A DNA stretch of 41,826 nt from a virus, in IMG/VR virus record IMGVR_UViG_3300037460_000163, positions 1-41,826 of that record; one strand, given 5' to 3'. The notes under the pieces were generated by a model. It saw only the letters and a list, made by a program, of their open reading frames with translations. It was not told where the DNA came from and searched no databases. Both the position numbers and the translations under genes were made by a program. Each line of letters opens with the position of its first letter. Within the stretch, counting starts at the first letter, position 1. This document shows, one piece after another, positions 15,621 through 24,600 of this stretch.

Positions 15621-15705
15621 CTAATACCACATGTGAGGGTTCACTTTAGCAATGACGCCCATGTCTTCCGCCCGTGCAATAGATTTACCTATTGCCTTAC
15701 TTCAT
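15621..15705 (-). pseudogene. Possible frameshifted mini-gene (about 27 aa)
   Basis: AGGAGG precedes ATG AAG TAA at 15697-15705. Shifting one base right after the start opens a frame reading KAIGKSIARAEDMGVIAKVN...HMWY to TAG at 15621. The excellent ribosome binding site followed by an immediate stop suggests a one-base indel in a tiny gene, a leader peptide of two residues, or a sequencing error. Confidence 0.3.
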
Positions 15706-15746
15706 GGGGCACCTCCTACTTATTCAAGTTTTCCAGGGGGTGTTTT

Positions 15747-15923
15747 TTAATCAATTTCGTCTGCGGGGGCTTCGTCAATTTCAGCAAATTCTTCGTCATC
15801 TTCTAAAGCGGATGCGACGAGGAATACCAGGGCTGTAACAATAGCTGAGCCCACAACTGACCCGACAACTTTTATCGGGAGATGCCCGTTCTGAGCATCA
15901 AAAGTCTGTACTTTTTGTAACAT
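15747..15923 (-). CDS. Single-pass membrane protein with acidic tail (58 aa)
   Basis: ATG 15923 follows GAAAGGAG. A polar start (MLQKVQTFDAQNGHLPIK) leads into one membrane segment (VVGSVVGSAIVTALVFLVASAL) and a strongly acidic tail (EDDEEFAEIDEAPADEID). The size and layout recall small spanin-like or regulatory membrane peptides, but no family is recognised. Confidence 0.6.
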   Translation of the reverse strand: MLQKVQTFDAQNGHLPIKVVGSVVGSAIVTALVFLVASALEDDEEFAEIDEAPADEID

Positions 15924-15958
15924 TTTATTCTCCTTTCAAATATGATTTGGTTAATCTC

Positions 15959-16717
15959 TTATAGAGGCTTCGGTTCAACGGTATAGCTCAGAACAATGCA
16001 GGGCTCACCATCTGTGGCAATTTTAGCACTAAATCGGATCTCTAACTTTCCGTTTTGTACGTCCCAACCAACGCTCCGGCCCAACTCGGTGACCTCAAGT
16101 CCGAGCATGTCGTATAGATCATTGAGAGGCAGATACATATCGTTAAAAAGCAACTCATTGAAATCATTCTGTGTTCTCCTTACAGTCTCCATGTCGGATC
16201 GGAAATACCGACCGGACAAAGTATCATAGAACAAATAGGCACCTTTACCCGTGATAATAACTTCTTGCCCATCTACAGGATTGGCATCTAGCTTATCTTG
16301 AGCGATGTCATCGTGAATCTTTCCTGCTTTTCTTTCGCCGATCATCTCGGTAACTTTATCTTGATACTCCTTTAACCCCTGCTCTGCTATAGAATATAAA
16401 CTAAGCAAAGCGGCGTTTCGACGCATACTTATGTGATTAGATCCAATAATCGCAGCAATCGTGAGGGCAGAAGAAGCAGCGGTCGGAATATAAAGTTTCC
16501 ACACCAGCTCTAGTTTTTCGCGTTGTGTAAGAGGTAAATACTGTTCTTGTCCACGCAAGTTCTCTTCTTCAAATATCATGTATACTGCACTGAAAGTGCC
16601 TTTTATCGCCAAAGCAACAGTTGAAATAACACCGGCGACACCAACTCCGGTTAAAATCGCAGGGGAATTCGCGTCAATTGTGTTCCCCAACGATCTTACT
16701 ACTCGTTTAATTTTCAC
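15959..16717 (-). CDS. Phage membrane protein, paralog B (252 aa)
   Basis: Same layout as the 310-aa protein at 12120-13052: a first membrane segment (SPAILTGVGVAGVISTVALAIKG), a charged helix, a second segment (LYIPTAASSALTIAAIIGSN), then RRNAALLSLYSIAEQGLKEYQDKV and a C-terminal domain with LNDLYDMLGLEVTELGRSVGW. The shared GSN...RNxAL...Y...Y and DxLG...VGW elements show paralogy. The start is taken as GTG 16717, with GAGGAG upstream, overlapping the 55-aa gene by 11 nt; a TTG at 16735 is inside the ribosome binding site. Function unknown. Confidence 0.75.
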   Translation of the reverse strand: MKIKRVVRSLGNTIDANSPAILTGVGVAGVISTVALAIKGTFSAVYMIFEEENLRGQEQYLPLTQREKLELVWKLYIPTAASSALTIAAIIGSNHISMRRNAALLSLYSIAEQGLKEYQDKVTEMIGERKAGKIHDDIAQDKLDANPVDGQEVIITGKGAYLFYDTLSGRYFRSDMETVRRTQNDFNELLFNDMYLPLNDLYDMLGLEVTELGRSVGWDVQNGKLEIRFSAKIATDGEPCIVLSYTVEPKPL

Positions 16718-16874
16718 GTTTCTTTTTCTCCTCAATGGTCACATCTCGATCGCCATACCTGATATAATCGACAATGAGGGCAATGATCATCAAGAAGATA
16801 GCAATCATCATAAGCGCGACACCCGTCAAATATAACAAGCCGATACTTTGTAGTATCAAAAGCCAATCGTCCAT
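16707..16874 (-). CDS. Small membrane protein (55 aa)
   Basis: ATG 16874 is preceded by GAGGAGG. Product: MDDWLLILQSIGLLYLTGV, then LMMIAIFLMIIALIVDYI, then a charged tail (GDRDVTIEEKKKREN). One long or two short membrane helices. It overlaps the start of paralog B and is therefore probably co-translated with it. No known family; holin or antiholin is possible on size alone. Confidence 0.62.
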   Translation of the reverse strand: MDDWLLILQSIGLLYLTGVALMMIAIFLMIIALIVDYIRYGDRDVTIEEKKKREN

Positions 16875-16877
16875 GTG

Positions 16878-17030
16878 CTATTCCTCCTCGTGCACGACCA
16901 GTTCATCCATAATAGAACGAAGGATGATGCGGATAGCAATTGTGAGCAACATGATCGCCCAGCAAAATATAAACGTCACCTTAGCTATTACAACTAAAGC
17001 TTCATACAGTGGTAAAGTCAACAAGTCCAT
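16878..17030 (-). CDS. Single-pass membrane protein (50 aa)
   Basis: ATG 17030 has GAAAGGAG 6 nt upstream; the longer open frame to 17141 lies in the leader and has no ribosome binding site. Product: MDLLTLPLYEALVVIAKVTF then IFCWAIMLLTIAIRIIL, ending IMDELVVHEEE. Acts presumably in the inner membrane; function unknown. First gene behind promoter-like copy B. Confidence 0.62.
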   Translation of the reverse strand: MDLLTLPLYEALVVIAKVTFIFCWAIMLLTIAIRIILRSIMDELVVHEEE

Positions 17031-17052
17031 AAAGTCTCCTTTCAAGGATTGT

Positions 17053-17088
17053 TTTCTCAAAATTCTACCCCGGGAAATTTTTGAGAAA
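17053..17088 (-). promoter_or_regulatory. Leader hairpin before the 50-aa gene
   Basis: Inverted repeat with arms TTTCTCAAAATT (17053-17064) and its complement with one bulged A (17076-17088), loop about 11 nt, in the 5' leader between promoter copy B and the ribosome binding site. No T-run follows on the minus strand, so it is not a typical terminator. A second dyad (TCGATTA...TAATCGA) is at 17106-17124. They may stabilise the mRNA or control translation. Confidence 0.45.
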
Positions 17089-17135
17089 CGAAAAAATAGA
17101 AAGGCTCGATTATTGATTAATCGACTTACATTACC

Positions 17136-17166
17136 TTTCATTATACAACGTGTAATTTTCGCGAGA
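17136..17166 (-). promoter_or_regulatory. Conserved promoter/operator element, copy B
   Basis: Minus strand: TCTCGC (17161-17166), 15 nt, TATAAT (17140-17145), then GAAAGG. The dyad TTACA-CGT-TGTAT lies across the spacer end and -10. It is located in a true intergenic gap and would give a leader of about 100 nt for the 50-aa membrane gene and those after it. Confidence 0.65.
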
Positions 17167-17219
17167 AAAGTAAAAAGAGAGGCTGTGTATTTCTACACAA
17201 CTCCTCTTTCTTTGGTTAC

Positions 17220-17486
17220 TTACTTGGGACGAATAAAAGTCATCGCCTTCGTGGTTACAACGTTGAATTGTTCATGACGCAAGATCAATATGATTCCGAG
17301 AAGGTTCACACCGGCGGCGATCAGCGCATCAGGCTCTATTAGAAATCCGGGTTTTTTGGACCGGGCTTCACATAAAGTCTTTAAGTTCTGAACACCTTTA
17401 GTGTAATCCTCTTCAGAAGGATCGATGTCACTCAAGAATTCTACAACCCTGTCAACCTCAACAGAAATGTTGTTCTTAGGTTCCAT
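17220..17486 (-). CDS. Conserved small phage membrane-associated protein (88 aa)
   Basis: An acidic N-terminal half (EVDRVVEFLSDIDPSEEDYTKGVQNLKTLCEAR) is followed by EPDALIAAGVNLLGIILILRHEQ, a conserved membrane-like segment, and a short tail VVTTKAMTFI. I recognise the PDxLI..G.NLLGI..IL..E......SKA pattern from other phages, with no assigned function. ATG 17486 with GAAAGGAG upstream. The ribosome binding site directly follows the TATAAT of copy C, so any transcript from there would be nearly leaderless. Confidence 0.7.
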   Translation of the reverse strand: MEPKNNISVEVDRVVEFLSDIDPSEEDYTKGVQNLKTLCEARSKKPGFLIEPDALIAAGVNLLGIILILRHEQFNVVTTKAMTFIRPK

Positions 17487-17497
17487 GGTAAGTCTCC

Positions 17498-17528
17498 TTT
17501 CATTATACAACATGTATATAATGCGAGA
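17498..17528 (-). promoter_or_regulatory. Conserved promoter/operator element, copy C
   Basis: Minus strand: TCTCGC (17523-17528), 15 nt, TATAAT (17502-17507), then GAAAGGAG. Dyad ATACA-TGT-TGTAT overlaps the -10. It fills the 21-nt gap between the holin gene and the 88-aa gene. The GAAAGGAG is also the Shine-Dalgarno, so initiation 6-8 nt downstream would cut into it; the site may instead be chiefly an operator. Confidence 0.58.
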
Positions 17529-17534
17529 AGAAAA

Positions 17535-18002
17535 TTACGCTTGTGCCTCTCGGTTGTAACGGGTTTTACTAATACCGAGCAGAAGACCCATAAAGGCAGT
17601 AAGCGCTACAATGGTTCCCACAATCTGTTCACCAAAGGGGAATCCCCAAAGGATAGACAAGGTGAAATATAACGCGCCAGAAGCGGGTAAGAAAGCCATT
17701 GTAACCCATTTCAATACGTTATAAGAAGAAGCAGTTATCCCAAAAGGTGTTTGAGGAAACTCTATCATCTCATCTTCGCCATTTGCATATTTCAGACTGT
17801 TAATTTTATTACTTTGCCACTGGGAATTGCTGACAGCCAATAGGGCTGAGAGCCACACATTTACCGCAACAAGAGTTCCTACAATCTCTTTCTGATATGG
17901 CCAACCCCAAAGGGCCGAAAGAGCAAAGTAGAATGTTGCCAGGCCAGGAAGGACGAGCATAGCTATCCATTTCAAAATATCGAACAGTTTATCACCTAAC
18001 AT
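17535..18002 (-). CDS. Holin, Dp-1-like, internally duplicated
   Basis: A 155-aa membrane protein made of two similar halves. Half 1 has FDILKWIAMLVLPGLATFYF...ALWGWPYQKEIVGT. Half 2 has YNVLKWVTMAFLPASGALYF...ILWGFPFGEQIVGT and ends LLLGISKTRY. Each half alone matches a Dp-1-type phage holin (about 70 aa, two membrane segments), so this has four segments and looks like a tandem fusion. It would form inner-membrane lesions that release the lysin. It overlaps the upstream 120-aa gene by 11 nt, with GAAGGAG before its ATG. Confidence 0.75.
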   Translation of the reverse strand: MLGDKLFDILKWIAMLVLPGLATFYFALSALWGWPYQKEIVGTLVAVNVWLSALLAVSNSQWQSNKINSLKYANGEDEMIEFPQTPFGITASSYNVLKWVTMAFLPASGALYFTLSILWGFPFGEQIVGTIVALTAFMGLLLGISKTRYNREAQA

Positions 18003-18354
18003 CGTTATCTATCTCCTTCAAGATTTTCTCTAATGGTATGGATCTGATGGGTAATTGATTTATCTCATCCATCAGGCGATGAACAGAGCCGTTCCCGCCC
18101 ATTAGATTATACGGGTTATATAGAAACACACAAAGATTCTCGTGTTCTTCTTGCGTTATCCAACCACGATGAATATACTCTAAGCTCAGAGTAACAATTC
18201 GATCATGCGCAAGGCCAATTAATAATTGTCTGGTTAGAGAGCCTGTATTTCGTTTCCGATTAATAAAGGCCCAGAAACCAGACGAAGCCGCTATCGCAGT
18301 GATTGCGGTAACTAATACCTGTAGTAGGGTGAGCGACAATTGGGCATCTTCCAT
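17992..18354 (-). CDS. Phage holin-associated protein (120 aa)
   Basis: One N-terminal membrane segment (LLQVLVTAITAIAASSGFWAF) is followed by LLIGLAHDRIVTLSLEYIHRGWIT, a FLYNPYNLMGGNGSVHRLM block and LPIRSI. The LAHDRI...RGWIT...PY..LGGNG pattern is familiar from Firmicutes phages, where it is found next to lysis genes and sometimes called holin. It probably modulates lysis or anchors another factor. It overlaps the duplicated holin gene. Confidence 0.72.
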   Translation of the reverse strand: MEDAQLSLTLLQVLVTAITAIAASSGFWAFINRKRNTGSLTRQLLIGLAHDRIVTLSLEYIHRGWITQEEHENLCVFLYNPYNLMGGNGSVHRLMDEINQLPIRSIPLEKILKEIDNDVR

Positions 18355-18356
18355 GA

Positions 18357-19676
18357 TTATTCAGGACCAATAGCCATCCAATAGAAAGTAACCGACGTTA
18401 GATTAGATCCATCGTGCGTTTCCCAAAAGATTTGAAGACCTGTGGTAAATGGAGGAACCGCATTTGATGTGACAGTTGTAACCACAATAGGATCTGTTAG
18501 TGAATATGCCTGTACAAAATGTATAGGCGGATCTCCAAACTCAATCGGGAAAGTAACAAGTTTAGTGCCGCTAGGTGCAGAACTACCAGTCCAACCAATA
18601 GTCCCACACTGAATTCTTACAGGGCCAGGACTAAATGCTGTAGTTCCTGCGGCCTGCCAACTACCAGCAAGACCACCCTGTCTCCTATAAACTTGCGCAA
18701 CTCTATCTCCAACTTTCGTATCATCTACGATGTCGTTAGCCAAAATAGCAGCTGTATCTACGGCACCATCAGCAATTTTTCCAGCAATTACAGCATTAGC
18801 AGCTAACTTTCCAGACGTAACGTTTAAGTTTTTAATTTTAGATGTTTCAACCACGTTACTAGCTAATTGCGCAGCAGCATTTATAGCACCAGTTGCTATA
18901 TTGCCAGCTTGTACAGCTAAAGCTGATAGTTTTCCAGGAATTATGGCGCCGCTCGCAATGCCGCCTGATGGAATTTGTGGATGTGTCCCTGCATGATCAT
19001 GCGCGGCCAATGTGACCATATCGTCCGCATATGGCGGAGCGCCAGATCCAACCCCAGCAAGATCCCAGATTTGGGCTTGTAGATTTGTTTCTGCTTCTGT
19101 TGATAGCTGATCTTTAATAGAATCAAACCAAGTTTCCCATTGAGCCTCCCATTGAATAAGTATTTCATTGGTTGTTACATAATCGATAATTCCCGCCACA
19201 AATGGGGTATCAACACTACCGACTTTATTAGTGATGTCATCTTGAACAATCTCAGTAACCGCCGCAGCAACATAAATCTCTGCAAGTGGATATTGATGTA
19301 TTGTTCCCGTATCCGTTAATGTTGGAGCAACAGGCGTACTTGCGGGTGTACCCGTAGCAACAGCTATTGAATTTGCACGTGTACCAACCTCTTCATTAAC
19401 TTCCAAATATACAACGTCGATACGATTTAACAAGGCATCGGCGGTTGCTATGGCTTTAGTAAGCTCGGCGTCGTTTAAAGTCCAGGTGTGATTTAACCAC
19501 GCTCGACCTGTGCCTACTGTTACGTCCATAAGCGTATCTTCTATAACCATGAGCTTATCACCTAAGCCCGCGTAAACTCCATCCTGTATGATACCATCAA
19601 ATATGCTACCCATTTGCAAGGCATCATATAGACGGTCAGAAGCGATAGAATCATAAAAGCCGAACGTGACTGTCAT
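18357..19676 (-). CDS. Baseplate/tail fibre protein (439 aa)
   Basis: The N-terminus (GFYDSIASDRLYDALQMGSIFDGIIQDGVY...WLNHTW) and HQYPLAEIYVAAAVTEIVQDDIT (about 125-150) match the base-attachment part of siphovirus upper baseplate/fibre proteins. Residues about 235-330 form a low-complexity run of short repeats (SGKLAANAVIAGKIADGAVD and similar) expected for a trimeric beta-helical stalk. The C-terminal 100 residues probably form the tip domain that binds the host surface. Lies right after the gp37-like gene, as expected for a receptor-binding module. Confidence 0.75.
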   Translation of the reverse strand: MTVTFGFYDSIASDRLYDALQMGSIFDGIIQDGVYAGLGDKLMVIEDTLMDVTVGTGRAWLNHTWTLNDAELTKAIATADALLNRIDVVYLEVNEEVGTRANSIAVATGTPASTPVAPTLTDTGTIHQYPLAEIYVAAAVTEIVQDDITNKVGSVDTPFVAGIIDYVTTNEILIQWEAQWETWFDSIKDQLSTEAETNLQAQIWDLAGVGSGAPPYADDMVTLAAHDHAGTHPQIPSGGIASGAIIPGKLSALAVQAGNIATGAINAAAQLASNVVETSKIKNLNVTSGKLAANAVIAGKIADGAVDTAAILANDIVDDTKVGDRVAQVYRRQGGLAGSWQAAGTTAFSPGPVRIQCGTIGWTGSSAPSGTKLVTFPIEFGDPPIHFVQAYSLTDPIVVTTVTSNAVPPFTTGLQIFWETHDGSNLTSVTFYWMAIGPE

Positions 19677-19696
19677 TTTAATTTCTCCTTCCGATT

Positions 19697-20773
19697 TTAT
19701 TCCACGGTTTCAAACGTAGGATACATTGCGATCGCACTTTCATCTTGAGAATATATCACTTCTGTTACCCGTGATTTTGTTCCATGGCCATAGTCATCTG
19801 CGATTTGCAGAATATCGCCCATGTTGAATTCATCCCCATAGTTATACATTGTGGGATCGACCTCGCCATCAAAAGCCTTTACATAAATATACTTTGCCAA
19901 TTCTTCTTCGCCTCGACCTTCTAACTGTAGAAGATAGTCAGCTTCCGATAGTTCCCCATCGGGGGTATTTCTGGATACACTTGCTTCGAAATATAACTCA
20001 CGTCTAACAAGATCCGCTGCAAACATTTTCCCGGTAGCGTATACCGTCTTAGTCGTTTTTATGTTTCCAACCCCCGCAGAACCTGCCACAAGACACACAG
20101 TCTTTTCCGATCTACTACTTTCTATGTAGTCTGAGTTTATCAGGTTGTCTAACGCTGTTGTAAAGGCTACAGTTTCATTTGTTGATTGATCATACGATCG
20201 ATCGACACCAGCATACAGTTCGAAGTTAAACTTATCTGTTACCAGATCTCGTAAAATCCTAAAGCCTATGCCATTAGTTTGACACAGGTCTTTCATTATT
20301 TTATAGATGCTTTCTCCATTAAACTGGGTATCAATCGTTAACGCAGTTATTATTGGATCAGTGGATGTGTTGAAGACTAATTCTGTTATTTCTCTCAATG
20401 GATTCTCGGGTGGATCTATGATGTTGTCATCAAAAAGTCTTTCTACTTCACTTTGAAAATTACCACTCATAGCAATAGCTCTCCATGCTATTCGTCGATC
20501 TAGTATAGACTCTAACGAACGCCCAGTGAGGACTAACTCATTGCCCTCCTCAATTTCTGAGTGAATGTTAGAGTCTTCTAGAATCATATGATGTGGGGAT
20601 TCTGCTAGTTTCAAATATGATGTATCTAAAAGCTTAGCCAAAATGTCTGCTGTTGGTGTAGTAACAATCTCAAAGTCTCCACACTTCCAATAACGATCCG
20701 TCCATATAAGAGAAGTAAATGCATCAAGAACATAAAGCTCTGTAAAACTATCATCTAAGAGAATTATCTCCAT
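19697..20773 (-). CDS. Baseplate protein, siphovirus gp37-like
   Basis: A 358-aa protein with the start LLDDSFTELYVLDAFTSLIWTDRYWKCGDFEIV, then a block ELVLTGRSLESILDRRI (about 79-95) and the C-terminal block YNYGDEFNMGDILQIADDYG. These fit the ReqiPepy6 gp37-like family (tail hub/Tal-like N-terminal part). It probably forms the tail hub ring below Dit. No lytic domain is attached. Position after the Dit-like gene and before the fibre fits. Confidence 0.8.
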   Translation of the reverse strand: MEIILLDDSFTELYVLDAFTSLIWTDRYWKCGDFEIVTTPTADILAKLLDTSYLKLAESPHHMILEDSNIHSEIEEGNELVLTGRSLESILDRRIAWRAIAMSGNFQSEVERLFDDNIIDPPENPLREITELVFNTSTDPIITALTIDTQFNGESIYKIMKDLCQTNGIGFRILRDLVTDKFNFELYAGVDRSYDQSTNETVAFTTALDNLINSDYIESSRSEKTVCLVAGSAGVGNIKTTKTVYATGKMFAADLVRRELYFEASVSRNTPDGELSEADYLLQLEGRGEEELAKYIYVKAFDGEVDPTMYNYGDEFNMGDILQIADDYGHGTKSRVTEVIYSQDESAIAMYPTFETVE

Positions 20774-20775
20774 GA

Positions 20776-21681
20776 TTAAACTCCTTCAAAGGCGGTGTCG
20801 TGATGGATTACAAACGTTAAGTTACCAAGACCAGAGTCCGCATCGTAAGCATATACATTGTCGCCCTTCTCTAGTTGAAACCAAGGTGGGCTCGTACCTA
20901 AAGCACTCAAGATGTTCCATGTGGTACTACCTCGAATAAGTACGGCATACTTATTACCTATAACAGTAGACACCCAAATATCATCTCCTGCTATAATGTC
21001 TGAACCGGTTATGCTTACAAGTTTTGCACTGTCTATCGCTAAGGCTTCTAGTGTGTCAGTATCAGTTAAAACAAAGTCATTTGCGGAACCATTAGCATGA
21101 ATATGCAACAGCATACCGATAGAGACATCTCCTACATATACTATAGTCTTTGTAGTTTCCAGATCAAGTATACTCATCTCCAGTAATGGCGAGACAGTTG
21201 ATTCGTTTGACCACGGAAACTCAAACACTGGGTCTATAGAAGAGAACACTGTAAGGGTTGTAATGGTATCATACAAATATGAATCAGGAAACATCATCGT
21301 AATGACACACCCTGCTTCCTTACTAAACACATCTGGCTCGTTTACTTCCACATAAGCTATCGCTTTGACAGTTCTATGCGAAGCTTGAATCTCAATTTCA
21401 ATTGGACGATTCAACGGGAAGTATTTGTATGTTTTCTGTCTGAGAGCCTCAATATCCTGTCCAGGATAAAACCGTAAAGCCATCACAATGTTTCTTGGTG
21501 TAGCTCGTCCAGAGTTATACAATGACCCATCAACCGCCGCTCGTTCAGTAAGCGATATTTCAGCTTTGGGCGGACCAAGGCCATCTATCCGAAGAACTAT
21601 GAACCCCGATTCCTCGGGGCTCATTAGCTCTAATATTAAGGATTCACCTCGGTGGTTCGTAGTTTTGATAGCTGTTATCAT
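20776..21681 (-). CDS. Distal tail (Dit-like) protein
   Basis: A 301-aa protein: SPEESGFIVLRIDGLGPPKAEI, then GSLYNSGRATPRNIVMALRFY, then FPLNRPIEIEI, typical of siphovirus Dit/tail-component N-terminal domains. A beta-rich C-terminal domain with WFQLEKGDNVYAYDADSG (about 267-284) ends the protein. It overlaps the tape-measure stop (ATGA), so translation is coupled. It likely forms the hexameric ring joining tube and baseplate. Confidence 0.8.
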   Translation of the reverse strand: MITAIKTTNHRGESLILELMSPEESGFIVLRIDGLGPPKAEISLTERAAVDGSLYNSGRATPRNIVMALRFYPGQDIEALRQKTYKYFPLNRPIEIEIQASHRTVKAIAYVEVNEPDVFSKEAGCVITMMFPDSYLYDTITTLTVFSSIDPVFEFPWSNESTVSPLLEMSILDLETTKTIVYVGDVSIGMLLHIHANGSANDFVLTDTDTLEALAIDSAKLVSITGSDIIAGDDIWVSTVIGNKYAVLIRGSTTWNILSALGTSPPWFQLEKGDNVYAYDADSGLGNLTFVIHHDTAFEGV

Positions 21682-24600
21682 GAGCTTAACAATCCTTTTG
21701 CACCACGTAGTTGATTTTGCGTCTGCCTGTAAATTTCTACACGTGACAGCGCTTTCGGTGAATAGTTATACTGAGTATATGCGATACTTGTTCCGCTGAT
21801 AGGATTTCCATCCTTATCAACCGTAACAGCATCAGGACTACTCTTCGTTCCAGCAACGGTGCTAGCTAATCCCAGGGAACGATCTCCAAGCATATCATCA
21901 AGTAAGGTTGCAACTTTCTCTACATCAGTCATGTCAACGACCGGACGAATTGTAGGATCTATGTCCATCTCCCCTTCAATTCCTTCCGTCACCGCTGTAA
22001 CAGCTTTCGACATGGCACTTACAGTATCTTTAGCTACTTTCTTAATTGCTATTGGTGCCTTGTGCTCTAACATTCTAATTCCTTTGACTAAGCCAAGGAC
22101 GATCATTTCACCAATATAGATAAACTTCTTAGCTGGCGAGTCAACACCAAGCCATGCTAAAGCAGCATTCCATGCGTCTATCGCTAACTGCACTAACGCA
22201 CTGATAACAGATCCAGCACCATCAGCGATTCCTCGTAACAAACCATCAATGATGGCAGCCGCAAGATTTCCGATAGCAGCTAGTAGTTCTTCTAAGTTAT
22301 CTTCAACACCAGCTGTTAAACCATTGATAAAGTTAAGCATCAAGTCCCAACCAGATTGTATAATATCGGGTAGACTTTCGCCGACAGCATCAAGGAACTC
22401 CGTTACGATTTCAACTACAACCACAACGACGCTCGCAATGTTATCACGAATACCCTCTAAGAATGCAATCAGAATATCCCAACCTGCTTGAAGGAAGTCG
22501 GGAAGGTTTAGTGCAATCTCTTCCAATAAACTAACCAGTAGCAAGATTATAATCCGAAGAAATTCTGGAATATGATCTTCTATTAATTGTTCGAGTGCAG
22601 TTAACAATTTATCAAGAGCTTCATACAGCTTCGGTGTCATGTCAATGATGATTTGCAAGAACGCAAGAAGCAATCCGGTAATGGCTTCGGCCACAACTGG
22701 GGTCGCCCGGATAATTCCCTCAGCAAATATGATCAATGTGTTGATCAATGTGTCGATGATTATCGGAAGCAAGCTCAATATGGTCGTAATCATTGCAACA
22801 ATTGCTACGGCTGCAGCAGCTCCGCTAGCAGCAACTAGTGCTAAACCAGTAGCGAAGAGAAATAGACCTAAGCCTATTAAAGCTGCTCCCGCACCGATCA
22901 TTAGCATGGATGCGCCCAAACCTAATAGCGATGGGACAACCGCTGTTAGTGCTAAACCTGCAAGACCTAAAACGATAAATATAGCAGCTAAAGCGCCCAA
23001 GGCTAAACCAATTTCATATAGAGACATGTTGCCCAACGTCTTTAGAACATTTACCAATATGAACAATGCACCAGCAGCAATTATAAGAGCCGCACTACCA
23101 GCAAGAGTTCCGGACATGGCGTACAAAGCAACTGTGATTATTAATAAGGATCCAGCCAAAGCTAATAATCCCTTGCCAAGTTCAAGCCAATCCATCTCTC
23201 CCAACTTTGCTAGTACGTCTGCTAATATGCTAAGTGCACCAGCCACAGCAACAAGTGCTATACTTTGTAAGAGCATGTTTGCTGGTAACGCCCGTACAGC
23301 TGCGGCGATAATCAGCAAAGCACCACCCATACCAACCAACCCTTTGGCAATTTCTTCCCAAGATAGTTTGCCAATTTTCGTCATGATGTCAACCAGAATA
23401 TACATGGCTGCGGAGATGATTGTCATACCGATTGCAGTGGCAATAAGTCGTTTGCCATCCCCGACAAGTCGGGTAAAAGCGGCAATCTCGGCAAATACAA
23501 CACCAAGAGTAATAAGACCTTGCTGTAGAACAGCAGTATCCATCTTACCAAATTTCTCCACTGAAACGGCCATTAACATTATAGCTGCTGCCATGCCAAT
23601 CATGGCTAGACCTGCGGTCATACTTGTCTTTCCATCACCAAGTAAACGCATAAATATAGCAATCTCTGCTAGCAGAGCACCAACGCTAATCAAGCCCTGT
23701 GTGAGGGTTTCTTGATCTAGTGCGCCTAACGTTTTTACAGATTGCGCCAATAACAATAGAGCAACCGCATAGATTGATAAACTTAATGCGCCTTTGACAA
23801 TGTTCGACGTACTGATACCACTCATCAGTTTGCTAAATATGATCATTGTAGCAGTCAACGCATAGATGGCACCTAAGCCACGCTGCATTGCAGCTGGATC
23901 AATGTCAGCTAACCGACTCATAGCGGCAACTAGTATAAGTATAGAAACAGACAAAGCAACAAGACCTAATCCTTGCGCAAGGCCTCCACCACCAAGCTTA
24001 CCAAATGCAGCCATAGCCGCGATAAGATCTACGAACAAAGCTGTAGTGATAGCTAAAGCAACTGTAAGTTTTGCTGAATCGATCGAAGATAACAGCATAA
24101 GGGAGACGGCTAATACACCAACCGCCACCGCAATTAACAGTAAGGCCTTTGCTTTGAGATGCATTTGCCAAGCTTGTAGCGATCCGCGAACACCATCAAG
24201 TACATCTTCGATGCCCTCGAACATTCCGCCTACTCCATCTAAAGCATCTGCGCCTTTACTCATAAATCGTTGAATTGCAAACAACAAACCACCCAGTAGT
24301 GCAGTATTGATTATGTCAAATATCTTGATGAAATCGACGTTAGTCATTGCATCATAGACTCGTGACGTTAACTCCCGCACAAAACCTGCGATGGCGCCAG
24401 CCAGTTTAAAGATAATTGGTAAAGCCTTAGACGCCGCCAATAACATTAAACCGATTATGCCCGTCGTAGCTTTTGCTAGGGCAGTAAATGGTTCGAACCG
24501 GAATTCAACTTTATCAAAAAATTCTGTAGCTGGTCCAAAGTCAATCTTCTCAAACATGCCTTCAAACCACGTGCGAATTTCTTGGATTATTACTTTAACT

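Noticed and set aside
15258-15806. Plus-strand open frame of 182 codons
   Set aside because: It crosses several minus-strand genes with good ribosome binding sites and has none of its own; composition is not protein-like.
22639-23715. Plus-strand open frame of 358 codons inside the tape measure gene
   Set aside because: It lies wholly opposite a clear tape measure protein, is Ala/Ser/Pro-rich as expected of antisense of Ala/Gly/Leu-rich coding, and lacks a ribosome binding site.
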